64,000 bases of DNA from Chitiniphilus purpureus (lineage in GTDB: Bacteria > Pseudomonadota > Gammaproteobacteria > Burkholderiales > Chitinibacteraceae): NCBI RefSeq assembly GCF_025642115.1, contig NZ_CP106753.1, positions 310,001 to 374,000 on the forward strand. The letters are read 5' to 3'. The notes under the pieces were generated by a model that saw only the letters and a list, made by a program, of their open reading frames with translations, did not search any database and was not told where the DNA came from. Positions within the stretch are counted from its first letter, which is position 1. Every line of letters begins with the position of its first letter. This document shows, in pieces, positions 55,848 through 64,000 of this stretch. A program made the position numbers and the translations under genes.

Positions 55848-57236
55848 TCAAAGGCCCAGCCTTTCCTTCCACTTGGCCACCTGGATGCGCACCTGGGCCG
55901 GCGCGGTGCCGCCGATATGGTCGCGCGCGGCAATGCTGCCTTCGAGCGTCAGCACGTCGAACACACTGGCGTCGATCAGCGGCGAGAAGCTTTGCAGTTC
56001 GATCAGCGACAGGTCGGCCAGGTGCTTCTTCTTGTCCTCGGCGTAGCGCACCGCGAGCGCCACCGCTTCGTGCGCATCGCGGAACGGCAACCCGCGCTTG
56101 ACCAGGTAGTCGGCGAGATCAGTGGCCGTGGCATAGCCCTGGCGCACCGCACGTTCCATCGCCTCGGGCTTGACCGTCACGCCGGCCATCATGTCGGCAT
56201 AGATGCGCAACGTATCGGACAAGGTATCGACCGTATCGAACAGCGGCTCCTTGTCCTCCTGGTTGTCCTTGTTGTAAGCCAGGGGCTGTCCCTTCATCAG
56301 CGTCAGCAGCGCCACCAGATGGCCGTTGACACGCCCGGTCTTGCCGCGCACGAGCTCGGGCACATCCGGATTCTTCTTCTGCGGCATGATCGAGCTGCCG
56401 GTGCAGAAGCGGTCGGCGATGTCGATGAAGCCGAAGCGCGGGCTCATCCAGATGATCAGCTCCTCGGACAGGCGCGACAGATGTGTCATCACCAACGCCG
56501 CCGCCGCGGTGAATTCGATGGCGAAGTCCCGGTCAGAGACCGCGTCGAGTGAGTTCTCGCACACCGCCTCGAAGCCCAGCAGCTCGGCGGTGATGCGCCG
56601 GTCGATCGGGTAGGTGGTGCCCGCCAGCGCCGCGGCGCCCAACGGCAGCCGGTTGACGCGCCTGCGCGCATCGCTGAAGCGTTCGGCATCCCGGCCCAGC
56701 ATCTCGACGTAGGCCAGCATGTGATGGCCGAAGGTGACCGGCTGGGCCACCTGCAGATGGGTGAAGCCGGGCATCACCGTCGCGGCATGCTGCTCGGCCA
56801 GATGCAGCAACGCGGCCTGCAGCTGGGCGATCAGCTTGACGATGGCGTCGATCGCCCCGCGCAGGTAAAGGCGGATGTCGGTGGCCACCTGGTCGTTGCG
56901 GCTGCGTCCGGTATGCAGCCGCTTGCCGGCATCGCCCACTTTCTCGGTCAGCCGGCGTTCGATGTTCATGTGCACGTCTTCGAGGTCCAGCGACCACTCG
57001 AAGACACCGTTGCGGATATCGTCCAGGATATCGGCCATACCCGACTGGATGGCGCGGAAATCCTCGTCGGGCAGCACCCCGACGCGGTTGAGCATGGCGG
57101 CGTGCGCCAGCGAGCCCTGGATATCCACTTCCGCCATGCGGTTGTCGAAGGTGACCGAGGCGGTATAACGCTTGACCAGCTCGGAAACGGGCTCGTTGAA
57201 GCGACCGGACCAGGTCTTGTTGGCGGCGTCCTGCAT
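55848..57236 (-). CDS. argH: argininosuccinate lyase ArgH
   Basis: A 462-residue fumarase-superfamily lyase, last enzyme of arginine synthesis. [20 protein letters not shown] is the flexible signature loop with the catalytic Ser; [20 protein letters not shown] and [20 protein letters not shown] are the other two conserved regions. The start at 57236 ([16 protein letters not shown]) gives normal length. It is divergent from the SPOR-domain gene. Confidence 0.97.
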   Translation of the reverse strand: MQDAANKTWSGRFNEPVSELVKRYTASVTFDNRMAEVDIQGSLAHAAMLNRVGVLPDEDFRAIQSGMADILDDIRNGVFEWSLDLEDVHMNIERRLTEKVGDAGKRLHTGRSRNDQVATDIRLYLRGAIDAIVKLIAQLQAALLHLAEQHAATVMPGFTHLQVAQPVTFGHHMLAYVEMLGRDAERFSDARRRVNRLPLGAAALAGTTYPIDRRITAELLGFEAVCENSLDAVSDRDFAIEFTAAAALVMTHLSRLSEELIIWMSPRFGFIDIADRFCTGSSIMPQKKNPDVPELVRGKTGRVNGHLVALLTLMKGQPLAYNKDNQEDKEPLFDTVDTLSDTLRIYADMMAGVTVKPEAMERAVRQGYATATDLADYLVKRGLPFRDAHEAVALAVRYAEDKKKHLADLSLIELQSFSPLIDASVFDVLTLEGSIAARDHIGGTAPAQVRIQVAKWKERLGL

Positions 57237-57438
57237 GGGAGAAATCCTGTACGGCTTTTGAACCAGCGGATTATACGGTCGGTATGGACGCACCGCAGCA
57301 ACAACGCCGCGCGCTGTGGCACGACCGTATATCGCCGCCGTCGTGATGACTGGCGTTCCACGTATAATCACCGGTTTGACCGCACCGACGCGCCCGTATT
57401 GCCGGACGTCGCGGCGACGAACGGAGAGCATCGACGCA

Positions 57439-58053
57439 ATGAGCAAGGATATGAAACGCGCACGCGGCACGGGTGGCAAAGGCGGCGGCTCGTCACTGCT
57501 GACCGGTCTGTTGATCGGCCTGCTGGGCGGGGTGGCCGCCGCCGTGGTGCTGGCGTTTTATCTCAACCGCGGCAGCAACCCGTTCACCAGCCCCAGATCG
57601 CCGCCGCCCGATGCGATCTCGTCAGCCCCGGCCGCGCAGGGCAAGGGCCCCGAGGTCCTGCGTCCGGGCAGCGGCAAGGACCCCGGCGAGGGGACCGATT
57701 TCGATTTCTACAAGGTGCTGCCGGAACTCTCCGAAAACACCGACGCCAAAACCCCAGCCCAGGCGCAGCCCACCCCGGCACCGGCCGAAGCCAGCCCGCC
57801 GGCCAAGGTGGAGGCGCCCAAGGGCACCTATCTGCAGATCGGCGCCTTCCAGAATGAGCAGGATGCCGACAATCTGAAGGCCAAGCTGGCGCTGGTGGGG
57901 GTGGAAGCCTCGATCTTCACCGCCGACATCCCGGGCAAGGGCGTATGGCACCGGGTGCGGGTCGGCCCGTTCAACAACCTGGGCGACCTGGAACGCACCC
58001 GTGACCTGCTCAAGAACAGCGGTGTGGAAAGCACCGCGGTACGCGGCAACTGA
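57439..58053 (+). CDS. SPOR-domain membrane protein (FtsN-like)
   Basis: A 204-residue single-pass inner-membrane protein. A short basic cytoplasmic tail, one helix (about residues 24-46, [20 protein letters not shown]), a Pro/Ala-rich periplasmic linker and a C-terminal SPOR domain (about 128-204, [20 protein letters not shown] ... WHRVRVGPF). SPOR domains bind denuded septal peptidoglycan. In many betaproteobacteria such a gene lies between argS and dsbA; here dsbA follows by 34 bp. Confidence 0.9.
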   Translation: MSKDMKRARGTGGKGGGSSLLTGLLIGLLGGVAAAVVLAFYLNRGSNPFTSPRSPPPDAISSAPAAQGKGPEVLRPGSGKDPGEGTDFDFYKVLPELSENTDAKTPAQAQPTPAPAEASPPAKVEAPKGTYLQIGAFQNEQDADNLKAKLALVGVEASIFTADIPGKGVWHRVRVGPFNNLGDLERTRDLLKNSGVESTAVRGN

Positions 58054-58087
58054 CGTTGACACTTGAAGGACAGGAAGGAGAAACCCG

Positions 58088-58750
58088 ATGTTCATCCGTA
58101 TGATCAAGACCGGCCTCATCACCCTGGGCCTGGTGGCCGGTACGCTGGTGCAGGCCGCCCCGCAGGAAGGCAAGGACTACCAGCGCCTGGCCGCCCCGCA
58201 GCCGGTGGCGCAACCCGGCAAGCTCGAAGTGATCGAATTCTTCTGGTACGGCTGCCCGCACTGCTACGCGATCGAACCGCATGCCGAAGCCTGGGCCAAG
58301 ACCCTGCCCAAGGACGTGAATTTCCGCCGGGTGCACGTGATGTGGCCGGGCCGTGGCGATCTGGAAGGCCATGCCAAGATCTTCGTCACGCTGCAACAGA
58401 TGGGCCTTGCCGAGAAGCACTCGCTGGCGGTGTTCAACGCGGTGCAGCGCGACCGGCTGGAACTGCGCCGTGAGGAGGTGCTGTTCAACTGGGTCAAGAA
58501 GCAGGGCATCGACGTTGCCAAGTTCAAGAGCATCTACAGCGGCTTTGGCATGAGCGTGGCAATCAACAAGCTCGCGCAGGCCACCCAGGCCTACCGCGTC
58601 GAGGGCGTGCCGCTGTTCGTGGTCAACGGCAAGTACATGACATCGCCCGGCATGGTCGGCCGCGAGGACAACAGCGTGTTCGCGGTGATCGATGCATTGC
58701 TGGCCAGCGAGCGCAAGACCGCACCAGCCGCACCGGCCAAGAAGAAGTAG
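58088..58750 (+). CDS. dsbA: periplasmic thiol:disulfide oxidoreductase DsbA
   Basis: A 220-residue exported thioredoxin-fold oxidase. Signal peptide to about residue 23 (TLVQA-AP), active-site CPHC in FFWYGCPHCYAIEP and the cis-Pro loop GVPLFVVNG. It introduces disulfides in periplasmic proteins and is recycled by DsbB. The C-terminus is a Lys/Ala-rich tail. A clear terminator follows. Confidence 0.95.
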   Translation: MFIRMIKTGLITLGLVAGTLVQAAPQEGKDYQRLAAPQPVAQPGKLEVIEFFWYGCPHCYAIEPHAEAWAKTLPKDVNFRRVHVMWPGRGDLEGHAKIFVTLQQMGLAEKHSLAVFNAVQRDRLELRREEVLFNWVKKQGIDVAKFKSIYSGFGMSVAINKLAQATQAYRVEGVPLFVVNGKYMTSPGMVGREDNSVFAVIDALLASERKTAPAAPAKKK

Positions 58751-58776
58751 GCACCGGGCGCGCTCCGGACAGCACG

Positions 58777-58805
58777 CAGGGCGGGTCATCCCGCCCTGTT
58801 TTTTT
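58777..58805 (+). terminator. intrinsic terminator of dsbA
   Basis: Perfect 9-bp stem CAGGGCGGG / CCCGCCCTG (58777-58785, 58790-58798), loop TCAT and seven T. It ends the SPOR-dsbA transcript. Confidence 0.95.
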
Positions 58806-58828
58806 GTCCCGCCGCCGGGCAGCACGCT

Positions 58829-58860
58829 GAAAAGCAAAGCGGGCGGGAAAACCCGCCCGC
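58829..58860 (-). terminator. terminator of the chpA-type gene
   Basis: Read on the minus strand, GCGGGCGGG and CCCGCCCGC form a perfect 9-bp stem around TTTT, followed by the T-rich tttgctttt. It starts 20 bases after the stop of the chemotaxis kinase gene. Confidence 0.8.
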
Positions 58861-58879
58861 CCTGCCGCCCGTCGTACCG

Positions 58880-61800
58880 TCAGCCCCGCGCGGTGATAAA
58901 GCTGCGGATGTGCCCGAGCAGCTCGTCTTCCTGGTAGGGCTTGCCAAGGAAGACGTTCACGCCCAGTTCGAACGCGTAGTTCTTGTGCTTGTCCGCGGTA
59001 CGCGACGTGATCATGATGATCGGGATGCCACGCGTCGCCTCGTTGGCCCGGACATTGCGGGTGAATTCGAAACCATCCATCCGTGGCATCTCGATATCCA
59101 CCAGCATCACCGCCGGATGGATCTCACCCAGCTGCTGCAGGCCATCGACACCATCCTTGGCGGTCACCACCTGATAGCCCTCGCGTGCCAGCAGGCGCCC
59201 GGTGATCTTGCGCACCGTCAGCGAATCATCGACCACCATCACCACCGGCGCGGTCTGGAGCTGTGCCGGGGCCACGGTCACCGCGGCATCGCTGCCCTGG
59301 CTCGCCGCCACCTCACCACGCGCCAGCAGCGCCAGCGGATTCATGATCAGCACGATATCGCCGTTGCCAAGCACCGTCGCACCGGCAACACCGGGGATGC
59401 GTGCCAGCTGCGGGCCGATCGCCTTGACCACCACTTCGACGTTCTTGATCAGATCGTCGACATGCAGCGCCATGCGCGCGGCGCCGGAGCGCAGCAGCAG
59501 CACCGTGGAGAAACGCTTCTGCTCGGGCACGGTCTCGCTGTCGCCCATGAGGCGTGGCAGATACGCGAACGGGTAGCTCGAACCCAGCCACTCCTGCGAG
59601 CGCGATTCGTACAGGTGCGCCAGCGCTTCCTGCTTCAGTTCCTGCACCTGCTCGATCATCACCGACGGGATGGCATAGACCCGCGGACCGGAACGGACCA
59701 GCAGCACCTGGGTCACCGCCAGCGTCAGCGGCAGATGGATGGTGAAGGTCGTGCCCTGGCCGGTTTCGCTTGCCACCTGGATGCGCCCGCCCAGGTTGCC
59801 GATCTCGTTCTTGACCACGTCCATGCCGATGCCACGGCCGGAAAGCTGGGTGACCGACGAGGCGGTGCTGAAGCCCGGCTCGAAGATCAGCTGCATCAGA
59901 TCGCGGTCGTTCAGGCGCTGTTCGGGCGTGATCAGCCCGCGTTCGAGTGCCTTGGCACGGATGCGCTCCAGGTTGAGGCCACGGCCGTCGTCCTTGATGG
60001 TCAGCACCAGCTCGTTGCCTTCCTGGCGCACTTCGATCAGCACTTCGCCGAAGTCGCTCTTGCCGGCATCCAGACGCTCCTCGACCGTTTCGAGACCGTG
60101 GTCGATCGCGTTGCGCAGCATGTGCTCGAACGGCGAGACCATCTTCTCCAGCACACTGCGGTCGATTTCGACGCGCCCGCCGCGCAGCTCCAGGTTGACC
60201 TTCTTGCCCACTTCCTTGCCGGTCTGGCGGGTCAGCCGGTACAGCCGGTCGGCCACGCTGGAGAACGGCACCATGCGCACGCGCATCAGGCTCTGCTGCA
60301 ATTCCTTGGTCATGCGCGCTTGCGCGGTCAGCGCCAGCGACGATTCGTCCAGGTTCTTCAGCAGGTTGTGCTGGATGGTCGAGACGTCGTTCACACTTTC
60401 GGCGATGAAGCGGGTGATTTCCTGCAGCCGGCTGAAGCGGTCGAACTCCAGCGGGTCGAACGCCTCGTGCTTGCCTTCCACTTCCTTGGTACGCGCCACG
60501 ATCTGCGATTCGGACTGGATTTCCAGCTCGCGCAGCTGCCCGCGCAGCCGGGTGACGTTCTCGGTCAGATCGAGCAGCGAGGTCTTGAGCGCAAGCATCT
60601 CCGACTCGATACGGGCACGCGCGATCGCCACCTCGCCGGCCTGGTTGACAAGGTTGTCGACCAGTTCGGATTTGACGCGGATGGTCGCCTTGCCGTCCGA
60701 CTCGGTGGTGGCAAGCAGCTGCTGCGGCAGCACCGGCGCCGCGGCCGGCTGGCCGGACTGCGGCTGAGACCCGGCCTGCTCGGCCTGCGGAGCTTGGTTG
60801 CGGCCGGCCAGTTCGTCGAACAGCGCCGAGATCAGGTCGTAGTCGACCTCCAGTTCGTCCAGCAGCGCCTGCGACAGTGTCTCACCCGCTGCCAGCAGCC
60901 GCGATTCCATCCGGTGCGTGGCTTCGCCGATGCGCATCGCACCGGACATGCGCGCGCTGCCCTTGAGCGTGTGCAGCGTGCGCTTGAGTTCGTCGGCCTG
61001 GCTGGTCTCGCCCTGGTGCAGCGTGCGCAGCTGGTTGCCCACGCGCGGCAACAGTTCGTCCGCCTCCTCGATGAACACCGGCAGCAGTTGTTCATCGATT
61101 TCGTCGACCAACGCGTTGTCGAGGTCCGCACGGCGCTCGACGAGACTCTGGTCGCCGCCGAGCAGATCGTGCAACGGCGGCAGGGTGGTCTCGTCAGGCA
61201 CCGCATCGCGGCCGGGCGGGGCCGGGAGGATATCGGCCGGCTCCTGCGCGACAAGGCCGATGCCCATCGCGGCATCGAGCGCGGCGGCCACCTGCGCATC
61301 CTGCGCCCGGATCCAGTCGGCATCGTCCTGCGGCCCGGCATGCGGCGCCTCATCGGTCACGGATGGCGCGGCGCCATGGGCCTGTGCATCGACCAGTGCG
61401 ATGGCTTCGTCCAGCGCTGCGGGGAATTCCGGCACTGCCGGGGCTTCCTCAAGCGACAGCGTGAACGGTTCGTCCTCGACCGGCTCGGTCGCAAGCTGCG
61501 TCGTGCCGGCAGCGTCCGGCACCACACCACCGGCTTCGACCTGGGGCTCGTCCGGCAATGCATCGAGCGACAGCGTGAGCGGCTCGTCTTCGCCCGGCAG
61601 TTGCGATGCGGCCGCTTCGTCCTGCACCACCGCCAGCGCTTCGTCCAGGGCAATGGCAAGATTCTCTTCCGGCAACGGGGCGAACGGATCGATGGCCACG
61701 TCGTCGGCCTGCCCTGCGTCATCGGCCGGCACCGTGGCCTGCTCCGGCGCCACCGGCAGCTCGGGCAGCGCCTGCGGCTCGTCCGCCAGCGCCGGCTCGC

Positions 61801-64000
61801 CTGCCATCGCGGCATCGAGCAGCGCTGCCAGATCGTCGTCGAATCCGGTCGACTGCGCAGGTTCCTCCGGCAACAGCCGGGCCTCGCCCTCGTTTGCCGG
61901 TGCTGCCGCGTCGGTCAGCGTGATCCCGTCAAGCTCGGCCAGTTCGGGCAGTGCCTCGTCCAGATCGTCCTCGGGCAGATCGAACGACAGCGCCCCGGCA
62001 TCCTGCGTGTCGTCGGCGGCGACCGTTTCCGGCCCCAGGTCGAGGCTGATCTCGCCCAGGTCGAGCGCACCCGGTGTGGCGGATTCCTGTACCGGCGGCA
62101 GCGCGTTTTCATGCAGTGCATTGAGCGCCGCCAGCTCGTCCTGCGGGCTGTCGGGCGCGTTGAGCCTGAAGATCGCCTCAAGCATGCCGTCGATGCGCTC
62201 GATGGCCGCGATCAGCGGCGTTGCATGCTCGCTGGGATGGTTGCCCAGCTCCTGCACCGCGTGCTCGAGCGCATAGGCAAGCTCGCCCAGCGGGCGGAAA
62301 CCCGCGGTGGAGGCGATGCCGCCCAGCGTATGGGCGCTGAGCAGGAAATCGGAGGGCAGCGCCTCGCCCGCTTCCAGCCGGGCGCGGCCATCCCGCAGCC
62401 TTTGCAGGTGGTGCCCCGCCTCGTCGCGGAAGATGGTGAACAGCGTGTTGGAGACCGCCACGTCGCCGACCCGTATCTCGTCGGCAGCCGTCTCGGGCAA
62501 TGCCTCGTCGACTTCCAGCGTGGGTGCTTCGCTGTACGCCTCGGCCGGCGGTGCCTGCTCCAGGCCCTGGCGCAGTGCCTCGGCGCGTGCCTGCAGGCCG
62601 GCGGCGTCGACCTGGGCCGTGCCGGTCTCGGACAGCTCGGCCACCCATCGGATGAAGGCGGTATGCGCCTCGGCGATCAGATCGAGCAGCGCCCCGGATG
62701 CGGGGTGTTCGGCCTGCAGCCATTTGTTGAGCACCTGCTCCACCGCCCAGGCGGCTTCGCCCAGATGGTTGAGACCCACCATGCGGCCACTGCCCTTGAG
62801 CGTATGGAACCCGCGGCGGATCACGGTCAGCGCTTCGCGGTCGTGCGGCGCATGACGGCAGGCGGTGAGGTGATGGTCGATGGCGGCGAGCACATCCACC
62901 GCCTCTTCGAGGTAGACCTCGAGCAGCTCGGCGTCGATGGCGGCGTCCGATTGCGGCAGCGGGCGTGCCGGCGGCGCGGGCTCGGCCAGTGGGACCGGCT
63001 CGGCGGCCTCGGGGGTGAGCGGCGGTTCGGCCTCCAGCGTCGCGGCCACTTCGTCAGGCGCCTGCGGCACCACGCTCGATCCGGCAAGACGCGCAAGCGC
63101 GGGGCCGATCAGCTTGTCGGCCTCGGCGCCATCCTGTTCCAGTGCGTCCACGTAGAAACCGAGGCTGGACAGGCCTTCGGCCAGATCCTCCAGCTCCTTG
63201 CCACTCGGGGTCTCCTCGCCGATGGCGTACTGCTGGATACGCTGCTGGCAAAGCTGCAGCAGCAGCACCGCTTCGGCGCGGTCCAGCATCATCAGCGCAC
63301 CCTGCAACTGGCGCAGGCATACATCCAGCTTGCCAAGCTCGGCATGGCGGCCCGGATCGCGGAAATAGCCGTCCAGCGTCTCCTCGATCACCTGCAGATT
63401 GCTGCGCATCTCCTGCGCAAGCTGCGCCAGCAGCAGCTTTTCCTGTGCTTCACGGCTGACCGCATCCAAGTGCGGCAATGCCAGCTCGGTACTGCCCGGC
63501 TCGGCCAGCCGGCGGCGCATCGCTGTCGCCTGTTCGGCAAAGTCGGGCGCGATCGTGGGATAGATGGCGAGCGCGTTGTCGGCCAGCAGCAGCGCGGTCG
63601 CCATTTCCAACGCGTCGTTCTCGCCGACGGCGCCGCCCTTGAAACGGTTGACGGCGTCGTCCACTCCGGCCCACAGGTCATCAAGCCCGGCGATATTGAG
63701 CGCGCGGCTGCGCTCCGTCAGCCGGGCCAGCTCCTGGGTCAGCGCCGGCAGGCGCTCGCCCTGGCCGCCAGCCACGCGGCTCCACAGTTCCTTGGCGGTC
63801 GCGAGTTCCTCGCGCAGCGCCCGCGCTTCGCGCCGGCGGTCTTCCGCCTCCGGGCTGAGCGTATCGCCGTAGTGACCGGGCAGCAGCGTGTAAAGCTCGA
63901 AGGCACGGGCCAGGTGCCCGCCCAGGTGCTGGTTGTCCTCCACATGCGAGAGCACGTACAACAGGTCGCGGAACAGCCGTTCAGCCACCTTGCCCGAGCC
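58880..64000 (-). CDS. chpA: ChpA/PilL-type multi-Hpt CheA-response regulator hybrid (5' end outside window)
   Basis: At least 1706 residues, open to the window edge. Counting from the GTG codon at 63988, Hpt-like domains lie near residues 190-260 (no clear His), 345-450 (His in FHTLKGSGRM), 515-610 (AHTLGG, altered) and 960-1060 (LHTLKGSARM). An acidic linker of about 300 residues separates the last two. Then come the dimerisation helix pair, the HATPase (HMLRNAIDHGLE, GRGIGMDVVKNE), a CheW-like domain and a REC domain (phospho-Asp in MLVDIEMPRMDG, Lys in FLGKPY). Such kinases control type IV pilus twitching and cAMP. Its pil/chp partners should lie beyond the right edge. Confidence 0.9.
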   Translation of the reverse strand, partial: GSGKVAERLFRDLLYVLSHVEDNQHLGGHLARAFELYTLLPGHYGDTLSPEAEDRRREARALREELATAKELWSRVAGGQGERLPALTQELARLTERSRALNIAGLDDLWAGVDDAVNRFKGGAVGENDALEMATALLLADNALAIYPTIAPDFAEQATAMRRRLAEPGSTELALPHLDAVSREAQEKLLLAQLAQEMRSNLQVIEETLDGYFRDPGRHAELGKLDVCLRQLQGALMMLDRAEAVLLLQLCQQRIQQYAIGEETPSGKELEDLAEGLSSLGFYVDALEQDGAEADKLIGPALARLAGSSVVPQAPDEVAATLEAEPPLTPEAAEPVPLAEPAPPARPLPQSDAAIDAELLEVYLEEAVDVLAAIDHHLTACRHAPHDREALTVIRRGFHTLKGSGRMVGLNHLGEAAWAVEQVLNKWLQAEHPASGALLDLIAEAHTAFIRWVAELSETGTAQVDAAGLQARAEALRQGLEQAPPAEAYSEAPTLEVDEALPETAADEIRVGDVAVSNTLFTIFRDEAGHHLQRLRDGRARLEAGEALPSDFLLSAHTLGGIASTAGFRPLGELAYALEHAVQELGNHPSEHATPLIAAIERIDGMLEAIFRLNAPDSPQDELAALNALHENALPPVQESATPGALDLGEISLDLGPETVAADDTQDAGALSFDLPEDDLDEALPELAELDGITLTDAAAPANEGEARLLPEEPAQSTGFDDDLAALLDAAMAGEPALADEPQALPELPVAPEQATVPADDAGQADDVAIDPFAPLPEENLAIALDEALAVVQDEAAASQLPGEDEPLTLSLDALPDEPQVEAGGVVPDAAGTTQLATEPVEDEPFTLSLEEAPAVPEFPAALDEAIALVDAQAHGAAPSVTDEAPHAGPQDDADWIRAQDAQVAAALDAAMGIGLVAQEPADILPAPPGRDAVPDETTLPPLHDLLGGDQSLVERRADLDNALVDEIDEQLLPVFIEEADELLPRVGNQLRTLHQGETSQADELKRTLHTLKGSARMSGAMRIGEATHRMESRLLAAGETLSQALLDELEVDYDLISALFDELAGRNQAPQAEQAGSQPQSGQPAAAPVLPQQLLATTESDGKATIRVKSELVDNLVNQAGEVAIARARIESEMLALKTSLLDLTENVTRLRGQLRELEIQSESQIVARTKEVEGKHEAFDPLEFDRFSRLQEITRFIAESVNDVSTIQHNLLKNLDESSLALTAQARMTKELQQSLMRVRMVPFSSVADRLYRLTRQTGKEVGKKVNLELRGGRVEIDRSVLEKMVSPFEHMLRNAIDHGLETVEERLDAGKSDFGEVLIEVRQEGNELVLTIKDDGRGLNLERIRAKALERGLITPEQRLNDRDLMQLIFEPGFSTASSVTQLSGRGIGMDVVKNEIGNLGGRIQVASETGQGTTFTIHLPLTLAVTQVLLVRSGPRVYAIPSVMIEQVQELKQEALAHLYESRSQEWLGSSYPFAYLPRLMGDSETVPEQKRFSTVLLLRSGAARMALHVDDLIKNVEVVVKAIGPQLARIPGVAGATVLGNGDIVLIMNPLALLARGEVAASQGSDAAVTVAPAQLQTAPVVMVVDDSLTVRKITGRLLAREGYQVVTAKDGVDGLQQLGEIHPAVMLVDIEMPRMDGFEFTRNVRANEATRGIPIIMITSRTADKHKNYAFELGVNVFLGKPYQEDELLGHIRSFITARG

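Overview
The window is high-GC bacterial chromosome packed with single-copy housekeeping genes. The gene set suggests a betaproteobacterium of the Neisseriales, possibly a chitin-degrading Chitinibacteraceae-type organism (for example Chitiniphilus or Jeongeupia). The evidence is ruvC/ruvA, rlmH, purEK, hemB, argH-SPOR-dsbA, ubiUVT, a PilL/ChpA-type kinase and a secreted GH19 chitinase. This placement is inferred from gene content; no 16S rRNA is present. No tRNA, rRNA, CRISPR array, prophage or insertion sequence was seen.

Layout. 1-2.4 kb: ruvC (cut by the window edge), a zinc-ribbon protein, ruvA and a NYN-LOTUS protein. 2.4-4.5 kb: a papain-like lipoprotein, maf and rlmH on the minus strand. 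4.7-8.2 kb: a secreted chitin-binding protein and a GH19 chitinase that share a similar signal peptide and CBM5/12 module. 8.2-15.8 kb: rsuA-type pseudouridine synthase, patatin, a DUF2520 dehydrogenase flanked by two intergenic repeats, metY, a diguanylate cyclase, a PfkB kinase and a 6-phosphogluconate dehydrogenase. 16-19.7 kb: ubiU and ubiVT (O2-independent ubiquinone synthesis), split by a degenerate HD-GYP gene. 19.9-22 kb: nucleotidase, yfcG and a YdcZ-type permease.

22.1-32.2 kb holds an eight-gene minus-strand operon, mostly with overlapping start and stop codons. It encodes two DUF2298-like giant membrane proteins, two polyprenyl-phosphate glycosyltransferases, an AglD/LPG-synthase-like membrane protein, a flavoenzyme, a GtrA flippase and a further multi-pass protein. 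It looks like a lipid-linked sugar system for the cell envelope and is the best candidate here for an undescribed pathway. 32.6-43 kb: YkgJ, an SDR, EamA transporters, an anaerobic ribonucleotide reductase, an MCP, GNAT, PatB and a sugar acetyltransferase. The reductase has its glycyl-radical domain on a separate 59-aa protein, and its promoter carries FNR and NrdR boxes.

43-43.9 kb is the longest gene-free stretch. It holds a strong orphan minus-strand terminator and a possible small RNA that could pair with the start site of the chitin-binding gene. 43.9-49.4 kb: purE, a 91-aa membrane protein and purK in one coupled operon, then hemB, an inositol-phosphatase-family gene and a type II NADH dehydrogenase. 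49.6-55.1 kb: dppABCDF peptide importer. 55.3-58.8 kb: elaA and argH (minus), SPOR protein and dsbA (plus). 58.9 kb to the end: a very large ChpA/PilL-type CheA hybrid, incomplete at its N-terminus.

Taken together the genes describe a motile or twitching chitin degrader that can live without oxygen (UbiUVT, class III RNR, FNR-like sites), takes up peptides, uses c-di-GMP signalling and builds a specialised surface glycan.
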